This document shows positions 1 through 9,049 of a stretch of 64,000 bases of DNA, piece by piece. The notes under the pieces are model-generated. The model was not told where the DNA came from. It did not search any database and was given only the letters and a program-made list of their open reading frames with translations. The DNA comes from Candidatus Pyrohabitans jungbluthii (GTDB lineage Archaea > Hydrothermarchaeota > Hydrothermarchaeia > Hydrothermarchaeales > BMS3B). The first letter of the stretch is position 1. Every line of letters starts with the position of its first letter. Location of the stretch: NCBI GenBank assembly GCA_002010065.2, contig MTMD02000011.1:5117-69116 (forward strand). Direction: 5' to 3'. A program made the position numbers and the translations under genes.

Positions 1-219
1 GAGCAGCCTGAAGTACCCTCTAAGGGTGAAGAGGAAGAGAAGGGTGAGATAGAGGAGATTGTGGAGCAGCTTCAGGAGGAGATTGCAGAAGAGGGTGAGA
101 GCAAGGAGAAGGTAAGCGAGGAGAGCGCTGAGGAGAAGAAGGCTGCAGAGGAAGCTTCGTCAGAGGCGTCTGAGGAGAAGCAGCCTGAGGAGAGCAGTGA
201 GGAGACGAAGGAGGCTTAA
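1..219 (+). CDS. rpsC: 30S ribosomal protein S3 (uS3), C-terminal end only
   Basis: This is the last 72 codons of an open frame that enters from the left edge and ends in TAA, two bases before the L29 start. The peptide is almost entirely Glu, Lys, Ser and Ala, with no folded-domain signature. It is assigned to S3 by position: S3 directly precedes L29 in archaeal S10 clusters, and some archaeal S3 proteins end in an acidic, low-complexity tail. The KH and S3 C-terminal domains would lie outside the window, so the identity is inferred from synteny. Confidence 0.75.
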   Translation, partial: EQPEVPSKGEEEEKGEIEEIVEQLQEEIAEEGESKEKVSEESAEEKKAAEEASSEASEEKQPEESSEETKEA

Positions 220-221
220 CA

Positions 222-428
222 ATGGCGATACTCAGGGCAAGTGAGATTAGGGACATGGGCATGGAGGAGCTGAAGGAGAAGCTGGAAGAGCTGAGAATGG
301 AACTCCTCAGGGAGCGCTCTAAAGCGGCGGCGGTGGGCGTGCCTGACAATCCTGGCAGAGTGCGCGAGCTTCGCAGAACAATCGCCAGACTACTGACAAT
401 AATGAAGGAGAAGGAAAAATCTTCATAG
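222..428 (+). CDS. rpmC: 50S ribosomal protein L29 (uL29)
   Basis: Small 68-residue two-helix protein of the large subunit that sits near the exit-tunnel rim, where nascent-chain factors dock. It has the family pattern of an N-terminal RASEIR-type start, a charged first helix (EELKEKLEELRMEL) and the closing ARLLTIMKEKE helix. It lies two bases after the S3 stop and just before the RNase P subunit gene, the usual archaeal order, so it is almost certainly co-transcribed with both. Confidence 0.95.
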   Translation: MAILRASEIRDMGMEELKEKLEELRMELLRERSKAAAVGVPDNPGRVRELRRTIARLLTIMKEKEKSS

Positions 429-441
429 TTACTGAGCCGTT

Positions 442-705
442 ATGAATCTCCGGGCAAAGTACATAACAAAACATGAATTAATTGGCCTCGAATGCGAAAT
501 CGTGGCTGCCACCGACCCTACCTTGGTAGGGCTCCGCGGTGTGGTGGTGGATGAGACCAGAAATATGCTCACCCTCGAAATTGAGGGTAAGCGCAAGAAG
601 GTAGCCAAGGCAATAGCCACATTTCGCTTTCGCGTGGGCAATCGATTGGTTGAGGTTGAGGGCAAGACCCTCGTTGCCAGACCTGAAGATAGGATAAAAA
701 GGTGA
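442..705 (+). CDS. rnp1: RNase P protein component 1 (Rpp29/Pop4 family)
   Basis: 87-residue archaeal homologue of eukaryotic Pop4/Rpp29, a protein subunit of RNase P that helps the catalytic RNA mature tRNA 5' ends. The Sm-like beta-barrel core is visible as HELIGLECEIV, followed by GLRGVVVDETRNML and a final KTLVARPEDRIKR stretch, all typical of the family. Its place between L29 and S17 is the standard archaeal arrangement and independently supports the call. It starts at the ATG at 442, 13 bases after L29. Confidence 0.95.
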   Translation: MNLRAKYITKHELIGLECEIVAATDPTLVGLRGVVVDETRNMLTLEIEGKRKKVAKAIATFRFRVGNRLVEVEGKTLVARPEDRIKR

Positions 706-711
706 AAAAGT

Positions 712-1035
712 ATGCGCGACATAGGCGTTGACGTCAAGCCTCCGGAAAAAAGCTGCGAGGATAAAAACTGTCCCTTCCACGGGCACCTTAAGGTTAGAGG
801 GCAGATTATAGAAGGCAAAGTGGTTAGCAACGGCATGCACAACAGCGTTGTAGTCCAAAAAGATTACCTTCGTTACATTAAGAAATACGAAAGATACGAG
901 AAGCGCAGAAGCAGAATACTCGCCCACAATCCACCCTGCATCTCCGCAAAGGTGGGTGACAGGGTAAAGATTATGGAGTGCAGACCCATCAGTAAAGCCA
1001 AGAGTTTTGTGGTGATTGAGAAGGAGGCAGAGTGA
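712..1035 (+). CDS. rpsQ: 30S ribosomal protein S17 (uS17)
   Basis: 107-residue OB-fold primary binder of 16S rRNA. The archaeal/eukaryotic type is recognised by the Cys pair near the N-terminus ([10 protein letters not shown]) and by the core [19 protein letters not shown], which leads into [21 protein letters not shown]. The Cys-containing N-terminal extension separates archaeal S17 from the shorter bacterial protein. It follows rnp1 by six bases and is preceded by a GGTGA ribosome-binding site. Confidence 0.97.
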   Translation: MRDIGVDVKPPEKSCEDKNCPFHGHLKVRGQIIEGKVVSNGMHNSVVVQKDYLRYIKKYERYEKRRSRILAHNPPCISAKVGDRVKIMECRPISKAKSFVVIEKEAE

Positions 1036-1036
1036 G

Positions 1037-1435
1037 ATGCAGGGCATCAAGGCTAACGTTACAAGGGCACTTCCGAGTGGCGCTCGTTTGGATGTGGTGG
1101 ACAACACGGGCGCAAAGGAGATAGAGATAATCCAGGTTATTGGATTCAAGGGTACGAGAAGACGCTACCCCAGTGCTGGTGTGGGCGACATGGTGGTGGC
1201 GTCGGTTAAGAAGGGCACCCCGGAGATGCGCAAACAGGTTGTGCGGGCGGTGATAATACGCCAGCGCAAGGAGTACCGCCGCCGCGATGGCACGCGCATT
1301 AAATTTGAGGACAACGCTGCGGTGATAACCAACGAGAAGGGCGAGCCCAAGGGCAGTGAGATTAAGGGCCCCGTCGCAAAGGAGGCGGCGGAGCGCTGGT
1401 CGAAGATAGCGAGTGTTGCCAGCATAATAGTTTAA
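1037..1435 (+). CDS. rplN: 50S ribosomal protein L14 (uL14)
   Basis: 132-residue beta-barrel protein at the subunit interface. Family landmarks are [20 protein letters not shown] near the start and the [19 protein letters not shown] strand pair. The start is placed at ATG 1037, one base after the S17 stop. A longer reading frame begins upstream inside S17, but archaeal L14 proteins begin close to [13 protein letters not shown], so the downstream ATG is preferred. Confidence 0.97.
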   Translation: MQGIKANVTRALPSGARLDVVDNTGAKEIEIIQVIGFKGTRRRYPSAGVGDMVVASVKKGTPEMRKQVVRAVIIRQRKEYRRRDGTRIKFEDNAAVITNEKGEPKGSEIKGPVAKEAAERWSKIASVASIIV

Positions 1436-1445
1436 GGTGATTGTC

Positions 1446-1796
1446 ATGCCGAGTAAGCAGCCGAGAAAACAGAGGAAGGCGCTGTTCCGCGCACCTCTCC
1501 ATCGCAGGCAGAAGCTGGTGAGTGCTCATCTCAGCGAAGAGCTTCGCAAGGAGTATGGCAGGCGAAGCTTACCTGTGCGTAAAGGAGATACGGTGCGAGT
1601 GCTCCGCGGTGATTTTCGCGGGCATGAGGGTTTGGTTGAGAGAGTGGATTTAAAGAGGATGCGCATCTACGTGACCGGTGTAACAGTGCAGCGCAGTGAT
1701 GGAAGTGAGCGCCTCTATCCTGTTCATCCCTCAAATGTGGAGATAGTAAAGCTGGAACTTAAAGACGAGGAAAGAAAGAACGTACTTGAGAGGTAG
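1446..1796 (+). CDS. rplX: 50S ribosomal protein L24 (uL24)
   Basis: 116-residue KOW-domain ribosomal protein that initiates large-subunit assembly. The N-terminal basic stretch ([16 protein letters not shown]) is the archaeal/eukaryotic L26e-like form. The KOW motif is [19 protein letters not shown], followed by [16 protein letters not shown]. The ATG at 1446 is chosen over the GTG at 1437 because the GGTGA at 1436-1440 is well placed as its ribosome-binding site. The stop overlaps the GTG that opens the next frame. Confidence 0.96.
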   Translation: MPSKQPRKQRKALFRAPLHRRQKLVSAHLSEELRKEYGRRSLPVRKGDTVRVLRGDFRGHEGLVERVDLKRMRIYVTGVTVQRSDGSERLYPVHPSNVEIVKLELKDEERKNVLER

Positions 1797-1801
1797 TGCT
1801 C

Positions 1802-2536
1802 ATGAGCAAGCATGCAAAGCGTTTAACGGCACCTAAGGCGGTGAAGATTCCGCGCCGTGCGAGCAAGTTCATAGTGAAGCCCCGCCCAGGGCCACACCCT
1901 CAGGAGCGTAGCATGGCCCTTCTGGTAGTGGTAAGAGATATGCTTGGGTATGCGAAGAACTCCCGTGAAGCGAAGAAGATAATCAAAGCCGGGAAGGTGC
2001 TCGTCGATGCGAGGCCGCGCAAGGACCATAAATTCCCCGTGGGTTTGATGGACATAATCCACATTCCCGAGGCGGGGCTCTACAAAATTGTGCTCTTTGA
2101 CAGAAAGGGCAGGCTTGTGCTTAAAGACCTGCCTGAAGAGCGTGCAAGTGCGAAGCTGTGCAGGATAAACAACAAGACCATCGTGAAGGGTGGGCACATC
2201 CAGCTTAACCTGCACGACGGCAGGAATGTTCTTATCCGTGTAAAGGATCCCGCTAAGCCGGAGGAGGATGTGTACTCCACCAAGGACACTGTGCTTCTCG
2301 ATCTGAATAGTGGTAGCATAGTAAAGCACCTGGAGTACAAGGAAGGAAACCTAGCTTACATTATCGGCGGGAGCCACATGGGCGAGGTTGCAAAGATTAA
2401 AGAGATAAAGAAGGTGCGCTCGCCGCAACCAAACGTTGTTGTGCTCACCAGAGATGGTGAAGAGTTTGAGACCATTGAGGATTACGTGTTTGTTGTAGGC
2501 GAGGAAGAGCCAGTTCTTCCGGAGGTGCTGAATTGA
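1802..2536 (+). CDS. rps4e: 30S ribosomal protein S4e (eS4)
   Basis: 244-residue small-subunit protein found in archaea and eukaryotes but not bacteria. The N-terminal part has the typical HAKRLTAPKAVKIPRRASKF segment and an S4-like RNA-binding domain (SREAKKIIKAGKVLVDARPRKDHKF). The C-terminal KOW domain is at EGNLAYIIGGSHMGEVAKI. ATG 1802 is used rather than the GTG six bases upstream. The stop codon overlaps the L5 start by four bases, suggesting translational coupling. Confidence 0.97.
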   Translation: MSKHAKRLTAPKAVKIPRRASKFIVKPRPGPHPQERSMALLVVVRDMLGYAKNSREAKKIIKAGKVLVDARPRKDHKFPVGLMDIIHIPEAGLYKIVLFDRKGRLVLKDLPEERASAKLCRINNKTIVKGGHIQLNLHDGRNVLIRVKDPAKPEEDVYSTKDTVLLDLNSGSIVKHLEYKEGNLAYIIGGSHMGEVAKIKEIKKVRSPQPNVVVLTRDGEEFETIEDYVFVVGEEEPVLPEVLN

Positions 2537-3042
2537 ACCCCATGCGCAGGCTTCGTATAGCCAAGGTTACTGTGAACATGGGTGTCGGCGAGGCAGGTGA
2601 GCGCTTAGCTAAGGGAGTCCAGCTTCTGGAGGAGCTTACAGGGCAGAAGCCGGTGCACACCATAGCAAAACGCACCATTCAGCCCTTCGGGATAAGGAAA
2701 GGCTTAGCCATAGGCTGCAAGGTAACTCTTCGCGGCGAAAAGGCGATGAAGTTCCTGCGCGATGCTTTTGCGGCTGTCGATAATCGCATTAAGGCGAGCA
2801 ACTTTGATGAGCAGGGCAACTTCGCTTTCGGTATACGGGAGCACATAGACTTGCCTGGTGTAAAGTACGACCCCATGGTGGGTATCTACGGCATGGATGT
2901 GTGCGTTGCCATTGAGCGCCCTGGCTATCGCGTGAAGCATCGTAAGCTTAAGAAGAGCAAGGTTGGCAAGAAGCACCTGGTTACCAAGGAGGAAGCGATC
3001 AACTTTATTAAGGAGACCTTCAACGTTGAGGTGGAGGCGTAG
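2533..3042 (+). CDS. rplE: 50S ribosomal protein L5 (uL5)
   Basis: 169-residue 5S rRNA-binding protein of the central protuberance. The NPM(R) start and [20 protein letters not shown] match the archaeal family, followed by the [16 protein letters not shown] region and [16 protein letters not shown]. The TTG at 2533 is taken as start because Asn-Pro-Met is conserved in homologues; an ATG at 2542 is possible. It overlaps the S4e stop by four bases. Confidence 0.95.
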   Translation: MNPMRRLRIAKVTVNMGVGEAGERLAKGVQLLEELTGQKPVHTIAKRTIQPFGIRKGLAIGCKVTLRGEKAMKFLRDAFAAVDNRIKASNFDEQGNFAFGIREHIDLPGVKYDPMVGIYGMDVCVAIERPGYRVKHRKLKKSKVGKKHLVTKEEAINFIKETFNVEVEA

Positions 3043-3047
3043 CCGTG

Positions 3048-3188
3048 GTGAAGAAAATAGGCAAAGGAGCGAGGAAGTGCAGAAGGTGTGGCTCTCATGG
3101 CCCGGTGATAAGAAGGTATGGGCTTTACATATGCAGACACTGCTTCCGTGAGGTAGCCCCTGAGATAGGATTTAAAAAGTACGAATAG
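3048..3188 (+). CDS. rpsN: 30S ribosomal protein S14, zinc-binding form (uS14)
   Basis: A 46-residue gene, easily missed because of its size, lying between L5 and S8 where archaeal spc clusters carry S14. The peptide has two Cys pairs, CRRC and CRHC, forming the zinc ribbon of C+ type S14/S29e, with the conserved core [18 protein letters not shown] and the ending IGFKKYE. The start is GTG 3048 (GTG 3045 is also in frame). The neighbouring order L5-S14-S8 is the expected one. Confidence 0.95.
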   Translation: MKKIGKGARKCRRCGSHGPVIRRYGLYICRHCFREVAPEIGFKKYE

Positions 3189-3200
3189 AGGTGTTTGACG

Positions 3201-3590
3201 ATGCGCTTTGATACTCTGGCGGATGCTCTCTCAACCATAAAGAACAGTGAGTACAACGGTAACTTGAGATGCGTGGTTAAGCCGGCGTCGAAGATAATAG
3301 CGCAGGTGCTGCGCGTCATGCAGGAGTACGGCTACGTCAAGGAGTACGAGTTCGTGGACGACGGCAGGGCAGGGCTGTTCAAGGTGACGCTTACAGGCAA
3401 GATAAACGACTGTGGCGTAATACGCCCGCGCTACGCTGTTGGCAAGGATAATATTGAGAAGTACGAGAAGCGCTTCCTCCCGGCGAGCGGCTTTGGAGTT
3501 ATAATAATCTCCACCTCTCAGGGAGTAATGAGTCACTACGAAGCCAAGGAGCGAGGAATAGGCGGCAGACTTCTCGCCTACGTTTACTGA
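3201..3590 (+). CDS. rpsH: 30S ribosomal protein S8 (uS8)
   Basis: 129-residue protein binding the central domain of 16S rRNA. It begins with the classic [14 protein letters not shown] and ends with the invariant [26 protein letters not shown] region, which contains the STSQG rRNA-binding loop. ATG 3201 is preferred over the in-frame TTG six bases upstream because the GAGGTG at 3188-3193 serves as ribosome-binding site. Confidence 0.97.
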   Translation: MRFDTLADALSTIKNSEYNGNLRCVVKPASKIIAQVLRVMQEYGYVKEYEFVDDGRAGLFKVTLTGKINDCGVIRPRYAVGKDNIEKYEKRFLPASGFGVIIISTSQGVMSHYEAKERGIGGRLLAYVY

Positions 3591-3600
3591 GGTGATGCTC

Positions 3601-4146
3601 ATGGCAATACCGCTGCTTAAAGAGGTCGTGGAAATTCCCGAGGGCGTTGATGTGGAGCTGCGCGGTGAGATAGTGGTGGTTCGTGGTCCAAAGGGCGAAC
3701 TTCAGAAGCGCCTTGCTTACCCCGGAATAAGGCTCTACAAGGAAGACTCTACAGTAGCCATAGAGGCGAGCTTTCCAAAGAAAAGGCAGCGTGCCATGAT
3801 AGGAACCTTCGCAGCGCATATAAGAAATATGATAAAGGGTGTAACTCAGGGCTTCACTTATAAAATGAAGGTGGTTTATTCTCATTTCCCTATAACCGTG
3901 AAGGTTCAGGGTAGAGAGGTAATAGTTGAGAACTTCCTTGGTGAGAAGGTTCCTAGGAAGACGGAGATATTTGGGAACTGCACAGTCAAGGTTTCAGGGC
4001 AGGAGATAACCATCGAGGGAATAAACAAGGAAGAGGTGGGTCAAACGGCTGCTAGGATAGAGCAGCTAACCAGAGTGAGGAACCGCGACCCCCGTGTGTT
4101 TCAGGATGGCGTTTATCTCGTGGAGCGCGATGGCGTACCTGTGTAG
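3601..4146 (+). CDS. rplF: 50S ribosomal protein L6 (uL6)
   Basis: 181-residue protein made of two repeated domains near the factor-binding site of the large subunit. Recognised by [21 protein letters not shown] in the first repeat, and by the second repeat with [21 protein letters not shown]. It ends with [13 protein letters not shown], the archaeal form of the C-terminus. ATG 3601 is preferred over the GTG and ATG just upstream because of the GGTGAT at 3591. Confidence 0.97.
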   Translation: MAIPLLKEVVEIPEGVDVELRGEIVVVRGPKGELQKRLAYPGIRLYKEDSTVAIEASFPKKRQRAMIGTFAAHIRNMIKGVTQGFTYKMKVVYSHFPITVKVQGREVIVENFLGEKVPRKTEIFGNCTVKVSGQEITIEGINKEEVGQTAARIEQLTRVRNRDPRVFQDGVYLVERDGVPV

Positions 4147-4155
4147 GTGGTGCAG

Positions 4156-4509
4156 ATGAGGACAAAGAAAAAGCCGGAGTTTAAGCGAGTGGATTATCAT
4201 CGCCACAAGAAGTTGAGCCGCAGCTCTTGGCGGAAGCCAAGAGGTAGGCACAACAAGACGCGCTTACACAAGAAAGGCAAGTTCCTTTCGCCAAGCATAG
4301 GTTATGGTAACGATGCATCGCTTCGCGGCCTTCACCCTTCTGGTTACCGTGAAGTGCTGGTGTACAACGTTAAGGAGCTTGAGGGAATTGATGCAAGCAG
4401 CGAGGCGGTGCGCATCGCCGCTAGTGTGGGTAGAAGAAAGCGCCTGCAGATTCTCGCAAGGGCAAAGGAGCTGAACATTAAAGTTCTTAATCCACCTGTG
4501 GAGGCTTAA
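4156..4509 (+). CDS. rpl32e: 50S ribosomal protein L32e (eL32)
   Basis: 117-residue large-subunit protein specific to archaea and eukaryotes. The core is [26 protein letters not shown] followed by [21 protein letters not shown], both diagnostic, and a C-terminal part with [23 protein letters not shown]. It sits between L6 and L19e as in other archaea. The ATG at 4156 follows an AGGTGG ribosome-binding site that overlaps the L6 stop. Confidence 0.97.
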   Translation: MRTKKKPEFKRVDYHRHKKLSRSSWRKPRGRHNKTRLHKKGKFLSPSIGYGNDASLRGLHPSGYREVLVYNVKELEGIDASSEAVRIAASVGRRKRLQILARAKELNIKVLNPPVEA

Positions 4510-4513
4510 GGTC

Positions 4514-4966
4514 ATGACGCTAAGGACTCAGCGCAGATTGGCGGCAGCACTGCTTAAGGTGGGAGAGAATAGGATATGGATAGACCCCGAAACCATAGAC
4601 GATGTGAGCGAGGCAGTTACCCGGGATGATGTGCGCAGGCTGATCAAAGAGGGTGTTATACGCGCAAAGCAGAAGCGAGGAATCAGCAGCTACCGCAGGA
4701 AGAAGCAGGTGCTCCAGAAGAAGAAGGGAAGGAGACGGGGTCACGGCAGCAGGAAAGGCGCGAAGTACGCAAGGTATGGGAAGAAGGAGAGATGGATGTC
4801 AACCATACGCGCACTTCGAAAAATGCTGCGCGAGCTGCGCGACAGCGGCGAGCTTAAACCCAGAGACTACCGCAAGCTCTACCGCATGGCCAAGGGTGGT
4901 GCCTTCAGGAGCAGGGCGCACCTCCGCAGCTACATAGCGGAGCATAATCTACTAACCAAGAGGTGA
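4514..4966 (+). CDS. rpl19e: 50S ribosomal protein L19e (eL19)
   Basis: 150-residue, very basic protein specific to archaea and eukaryotes. It has the signature N-terminus [25 protein letters not shown], the basic middle [16 protein letters not shown], and the C-terminal long helix [21 protein letters not shown]. It lies four bases after L32e and eight before L18, in the standard order. Confidence 0.97.
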   Translation: MTLRTQRRLAAALLKVGENRIWIDPETIDDVSEAVTRDDVRRLIKEGVIRAKQKRGISSYRRKKQVLQKKKGRRRGHGSRKGAKYARYGKKERWMSTIRALRKMLRELRDSGELKPRDYRKLYRMAKGGAFRSRAHLRSYIAEHNLLTKR

Positions 4967-4973
4967 TTGTTTC

Positions 4974-5546
4974 ATGGCAACTGGTGCGAGATATCGAGTG
5001 CCCTTCAGAAGGAGAAGGGAAAGCAAAACAGACTACAGACGCAGGTTAAAGCTTCTGCTTTCCGGCAAACCCAGGGCGGTTGTGAGGTTTACAAATAAGC
5101 ATGTGATTGCCCAGATGGTTGAATACTCACCTAAAGGTGATGTAACAAAGGCGTCGGCTCACTCTAAGGAGCTGGCAAAGTTTGGCTGGAAGGGTGGAAC
5201 CTCCAACCTGTGCGCCGCTTACCTGGTGGGCTATCTCCTTGGGAAGCGCGCCCTTGAGAAGGGCATATCTGAGGCGGTGCTCGATCTTGGGCTGCTGCAC
5301 CCCATCGCTGGTGGTAAAGCCTTCGCTGCCCTCAAGGGCATTATCGACGCTGGCTTGGAAGTACCTGCTAACGAGGAGGTGTTCCCCAGTATGGAGCGTA
5401 TCCGCGGGGAGCACATCGCAGAGTATGCCAAGCTCCTTGGCGAGGAAAAGCAGAAGCGCTTTAGCGATTATCTTAAGCGCGGTCTCGACCCGGAGAAGCT
5501 GCCGGAGCACTTCGATGAGGTGCTAGCTAAGATAAGAGGTGCATGA
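4974..5546 (+). CDS. rplR: 50S ribosomal protein L18 (uL18)
   Basis: 190-residue 5S rRNA-binding protein, of the longer archaeal/eukaryotic L5e-like type. The start [21 protein letters not shown] is diagnostic, as are [20 protein letters not shown] and [18 protein letters not shown]. It partners with L5 on 5S rRNA, consistent with their shared operon. Confidence 0.97.
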   Translation: MATGARYRVPFRRRRESKTDYRRRLKLLLSGKPRAVVRFTNKHVIAQMVEYSPKGDVTKASAHSKELAKFGWKGGTSNLCAAYLVGYLLGKRALEKGISEAVLDLGLLHPIAGGKAFAALKGIIDAGLEVPANEEVFPSMERIRGEHIAEYAKLLGEEKQKRFSDYLKRGLDPEKLPEHFDEVLAKIRGA

Positions 5547-5549
5547 GGC

Positions 5550-6200
5550 ATGGTGGAGGAGCTTGAGTGGGAGCCCCGCACACGCATTGGGGCGATGGTG
5601 AAGAACGGAGAAATTACGAAGATAAGTGAGATTTTTAAGCTTGGCTTGCCCATTATGGAGCCTGAGATAGTTGATATTCTCCTGCCAGACATCACCGAAG
5701 AGGTTCTCGACATAAACATAGTGCAGCGAATGCACAAGTCTGGAAGAAGGGTGCGCTTCCGCGCCACTGTTGCGGTGGGCAACAAGAATGGTTATATAGG
5801 CTTGGGTAAGGGTGTTGCCAAGGAGGTAGGTCCCGCGATACGAAAGGCTATTCGTGATGCCAAGCTCAATTTAATTCAGGTTGCACGAGGCTGTGGAAGC
5901 TGGGAATGCGGTTGTGGCACTAGTCACAGCGTGCCCTTTGCAGTTACCGGTAGAGCAGGAAGCGTGCGGGTAACTCTCCTGCCGGCGCCCCGTGGCGTTG
6001 GTCTGGTCACCAACAATGTGAGCAAGAAGATTCTCACCCTTGCGGGTATCACGGACGTGTGGAGCAAAACCTTCGGGCAGACACGCACTACCATAAACAC
6101 CGCCAAGGCAACCTATGAGGCACTTCGCAACACCACGCGCATGAAGCTTACAGAGAGCGAAGCCAAAGCAGTGAGCATGGTTGAGGGCGAGGTGGAGTAG
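5550..6200 (+). CDS. rpsE: 30S ribosomal protein S5 (uS5)
   Basis: 216-residue decoding-site protein, archaeal S2e-like form. It contains the double-stranded RNA-binding-like domain with [21 protein letters not shown] and the C-terminal S5 fold with [15 protein letters not shown] Cys-rich loop, [10 protein letters not shown], between the two is typical of archaeal and eukaryotic members. It starts three bases after the L18 stop. Confidence 0.97.
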   Translation: MVEELEWEPRTRIGAMVKNGEITKISEIFKLGLPIMEPEIVDILLPDITEEVLDINIVQRMHKSGRRVRFRATVAVGNKNGYIGLGKGVAKEVGPAIRKAIRDAKLNLIQVARGCGSWECGCGTSHSVPFAVTGRAGSVRVTLLPAPRGVGLVTNNVSKKILTLAGITDVWSKTFGQTRTTINTAKATYEALRNTTRMKLTESEAKAVSMVEGEVE

Positions 6201-6668
6201 ATGCGCCGTTTGGCTGTGGTTAGGGTGCGCGGACACGTGGGCGTATCGCGAGAGGTTGAAGATACCCTTAGGATGTTAAGACTCACCCGCGTAAACCACT
6301 GTGTTTTCATAGATGACCGCCCAACCTACGCGGGGATGCTCCAGAAGGCGAAGGACTACATAACCTGGGGTGAGGTCAGTGCCGAGGAGGTGGCGCTCAT
6401 CCTTCGTAATAGAGGTGAACTTGTAGGTGGCAAAAAGCTCACCGATGCCTACATTAAGGAGCACACCAAGTTTAAGAGCATAGACGACTTTGCCAAGGCT
6501 TTTGTGGAGTTCAAGGCAGAGTTGAGCGACATCCCCAATCTGAAGCCAGTGTTTCGCCTGCATCCGCCGCGCAAGGGCTACCGTGGGATAAAGCGCAGCT
6601 TCGTTGAGGGCGGTGCTCTGGGCTATAGAGGCGAGGCGATGAAGGAGCTTCTCAGGAGGATGAGGTAG
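6201..6668 (+). CDS. rpmD: 50S ribosomal protein L30 (uL30)
   Basis: 155-residue large-subunit protein, much longer than the bacterial L30 (about 60 residues), as expected of the archaeal/eukaryotic L7e type. The L30 core is RLAVVRVRGHVGVSREVEDTLRMLRL. The C-terminal part has PVFRLHPPRKGYRGIKRSF and GALGYRG, typical of archaeal proteins. The ATG follows directly on the S5 stop with no gap. Confidence 0.96.
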   Translation: MRRLAVVRVRGHVGVSREVEDTLRMLRLTRVNHCVFIDDRPTYAGMLQKAKDYITWGEVSAEEVALILRNRGELVGGKKLTDAYIKEHTKFKSIDDFAKAFVEFKAELSDIPNLKPVFRLHPPRKGYRGIKRSFVEGGALGYRGEAMKELLRRMR

Positions 6669-7109
6669 GTGGCGCTGAAAAACAGGAAGATACGCAAGAA
6701 GCGCGGGTCTCGAACCTGCGGGCGTGGATCTCACAAAAAAGCCAGAGGCTCTGGGAATAGAGGCGGTACAGGTATGGCTGGAACCCACAAGGGCAAGTGG
6801 ACATGGGTTATCAAGTATGCCCCCGACTACTTCGGGCGCAGGGGCTTCGACGTGCCCGAGGAAGTTAAGGATGTCTACGAGACAATAAATATAGGCGAGC
6901 TGGACGAGATCGCCGAAGAGCTCGTAGCAAAGGGCATAGCCAGAGAGGTTGACGGTAGAATAGAGGTGGACGTTACTGCGCTTAACGTGGAAAAGGTACT
7001 TGGCGCCGGCAAGGTTACCCGAGCGCTAGTGGTTAAGGCGCCGAGGTTCTCTTCGCTTGCTGTTAAGAAGATAACTGAAGCTGGTGGCGAGGCAATAGTG
7101 CTGGAGTGA
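6669..7109 (+). CDS. rplO: 50S ribosomal protein L15 (uL15)
   Basis: 146-residue protein of the large subunit. The Gly/Arg/Lys-rich N-terminal tail (RKKRGSRTCGRGSHKKARGSGNRGG) and the C-terminal domain ending ITEAGGEAIVLE define the family. It starts with GTG immediately after the L30 stop. L15 just before secY is the near-universal order in archaea and bacteria. Confidence 0.96.
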   Translation: MALKNRKIRKKRGSRTCGRGSHKKARGSGNRGGTGMAGTHKGKWTWVIKYAPDYFGRRGFDVPEEVKDVYETINIGELDEIAEELVAKGIAREVDGRIEVDVTALNVEKVLGAGKVTRALVVKAPRFSSLAVKKITEAGGEAIVLE

Positions 7110-7116
7110 AGCCGTA

Positions 7117-8475
7117 ATGGGCATTCTGCACCAATTTGAAGGCCTTTTGACCAGCCTGCCAGAGGTGGAACGTCCTCGTGTAATCCTCAGCTTTAAGGAT
7201 CGCCTCAAGTGGGTGGTTCTTGTCCTGGTAGTCTACCTTCTCCTTGCAAACACTATGCTCTATGGCTTGGATCATGAGCGAGCGGTGAACTACTTCGCTA
7301 CGCTCCAAACTATAATGGCGAGCAAGTTCGGCACGCTGATGACGCTTGGCATAGGCCCCATCGTAACGGGCTCGATAATCCTCCAGATCCTTGTGGGAGG
7401 CAAGTTGATCGACCTTGACCTCTCTCAGCCGAGGGATAAGGCAATCTACATGGGCACGCAGAAGCTGCTCTCCCTCTTCTTCACGGTCTTTGAGGCTACA
7501 GTAATGGTGCTTATGGGAGCGCTGCCCGCGCAGGGCAATGACCCCTTCTACCAGTTTCTCATAGTAGCGCAGCTCGTGGTTGCGGGTGCGCTGCTCATAT
7601 ACATGGATGAAGTCGTTTCGAGATGGGGTTTCGGTTCAGGTATTGGCTTATTCATCGTAGCTGGCGTGTGCGAGGAGATAGCTTGGCGCGGCTTTAACCC
7701 CTTCTTCAGCGGTGGCGCTCCGGCTGGCATAATACCCAAGTTCTTCTATACCCTATTCAAGGGTTACCCTGACTTTTACTCTCTCATCCCGCTGCTTGGC
7801 ACCCTCGTGGTGTTTGGTGTGGTGGTCTACTTTGAGAGCATGCGGGTGGAGATACCCCTCACCTATGGCAGGTTTCGCGGCGCGCGCGGAAGGTATCCCA
7901 TAAAGTTCATCTACGCCAGTAACATTCCTGTAATCTTCGCGAGCATTTTAATGGCGAACGTTCAGCTTTGGGCGACAGTGCTCCAGAGCTTGGGCTACCC
8001 GCTGCTTGGCACTGTGGACCAGGCTACGGGGATTGCTACTGGCATAGTTAAGTACTTCACCTTCCCGACGCCTATTTACCGCGCAGACTTTGACCCTGTG
8101 CATGCGATTGTGTTCGCCATCCTGCTCATCTCCCTCTCGGTGCTCTTCTCCATATTTTGGGTTGAAACCGCCGGCATGGACGCCAAGACCGTGGCGAGGC
8201 AGCTCCAGCAGGGCGGGATGAAGATTCCGGGCTTCAGGGGCGATATACGCATAATAGAGCGCGTGCTCCAGCGCTACATACCAGCGGTTACCGTGCTAGG
8301 CGGCGCCGCCGTGGGCGCGCTTGCGGCTTTTGGTGACCTCACCGGTGCTCTCGGTGGTGGCACAGGAGTGCTCCTCACCGTGGGTATACTCTACCGCTTA
8401 TACGAGGAGATAGCAAAGCAGCAGATAATGGAGATTCACCCCATGCTTAGAAAGGTGGTGGGCGATCTGTTTTGA
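7117..8475 (+). CDS. secY: Preprotein translocase subunit SecY (Sec61 alpha)
   Basis: 452-residue polytopic channel of the Sec translocon, with about ten hydrophobic segments. The N-terminal cytosolic helix precedes TM1 at about residues 30-50 and is followed by a plug region. The YGRFRGARGRYPIKFIYASNIPVI stretch is the cytosolic loop that contacts ribosome/SRP receptor partners. AGMDAKTVARQLQQGGMKIPGFRGD marks the C-terminal loop, and the protein ends with a short cytosolic tail. Length and the position after L15 are standard. Its partners SecE and SecG are not in this window. Confidence 0.97.
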   Translation: MGILHQFEGLLTSLPEVERPRVILSFKDRLKWVVLVLVVYLLLANTMLYGLDHERAVNYFATLQTIMASKFGTLMTLGIGPIVTGSIILQILVGGKLIDLDLSQPRDKAIYMGTQKLLSLFFTVFEATVMVLMGALPAQGNDPFYQFLIVAQLVVAGALLIYMDEVVSRWGFGSGIGLFIVAGVCEEIAWRGFNPFFSGGAPAGIIPKFFYTLFKGYPDFYSLIPLLGTLVVFGVVVYFESMRVEIPLTYGRFRGARGRYPIKFIYASNIPVIFASILMANVQLWATVLQSLGYPLLGTVDQATGIATGIVKYFTFPTPIYRADFDPVHAIVFAILLISLSVLFSIFWVETAGMDAKTVARQLQQGGMKIPGFRGDIRIIERVLQRYIPAVTVLGGAAVGALAAFGDLTGALGGGTGVLLTVGILYRLYEEIAKQQIMEIHPMLRKVVGDLF

Positions 8476-8487
8476 GGAGGTTAATGG

Positions 8488-9048
8488 ATGAAGTGCGTTG
8501 TAGTTACTGGGATTCCAGGAGTCGGAAAAACCACTGTGCTCAACGCTGCGCTTGAGAAGCTTGAGGAGAAATTTGAGATTATAAATTTTGGAGATAAGAT
8601 GTTCGAAGTAGCTGGCAAGGAAGGTCTTGTGAGCAACCGCGACGAGATGCGGAAGCTCCCGCCCGAGGTGCAGAAGGACATCCAGAAGCTTGCTGCAATA
8701 GCTATAGCCAAGAGGGCTGAGGAGAACAACGTAATAGTGGATACCCATTGCACAGTTAAGACGCCCTCGGGCTACCTTCCTGGTCTGCCGCGCTGGGTGC
8801 TGGAGGAGCTCAAGCCAACCCATATAGTGCTCGTGGAGGCAGACCCTGAGGAGATTCAGAGGCGGCGCACTAGCGATGCGACGCGCGTGAGGGACGAAGA
8901 TAGTGTGGAGGAGATAGCGCAGCATCAGGAGATAAACCGCGCTGCTGCCATGGCTTACGCTATGTTTACAGGTGCAACCGTCAAGATCGTTGAGAACCAC
9001 GACAACCGCCTTGAGGAGGCGGTGGATCAGCTTGTGAAGGCGATGTAA
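8488..9048 (+). CDS. adkA: Archaeal-type adenylate kinase
   Basis: 186-residue enzyme converting ATP plus AMP to two ADP. It is the archaeal AdkA family, distinct from bacterial Adk. The P-loop GIPGVGKTT is at residues 7-15, followed by the characteristic DRDEMRK-like segment (SNRDEMRKLPPEVQ) and DTHCTVKTPSGYLPGLP. ATG 8488 is preferred over the out-of-frame ATG at 8484 because GGAGG at 8476-8480 is spaced correctly. Following secY is normal for adk genes. Confidence 0.95.
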   Translation: MKCVVVTGIPGVGKTTVLNAALEKLEEKFEIINFGDKMFEVAGKEGLVSNRDEMRKLPPEVQKDIQKLAAIAIAKRAEENNVIVDTHCTVKTPSGYLPGLPRWVLEELKPTHIVLVEADPEEIQRRRTSDATRVRDEDSVEEIAQHQEINRAAAMAYAMFTGATVKIVENHDNRLEEAVDQLVKAM

Positions 9049-9049
9049 G

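Noticed and set aside
20-349. Ser-rich open frame on the minus strand across the start of the window
   Set aside because: Shadow of the acidic S3 tail and L29 coding sequence; low-complexity Ser/Pro composition arises from antisense GAG-rich codons.
4653-4937. Second-frame plus-strand frame inside L19e
   Set aside because: Arg-rich shadow of a highly basic ribosomal gene; no start context and no family features.
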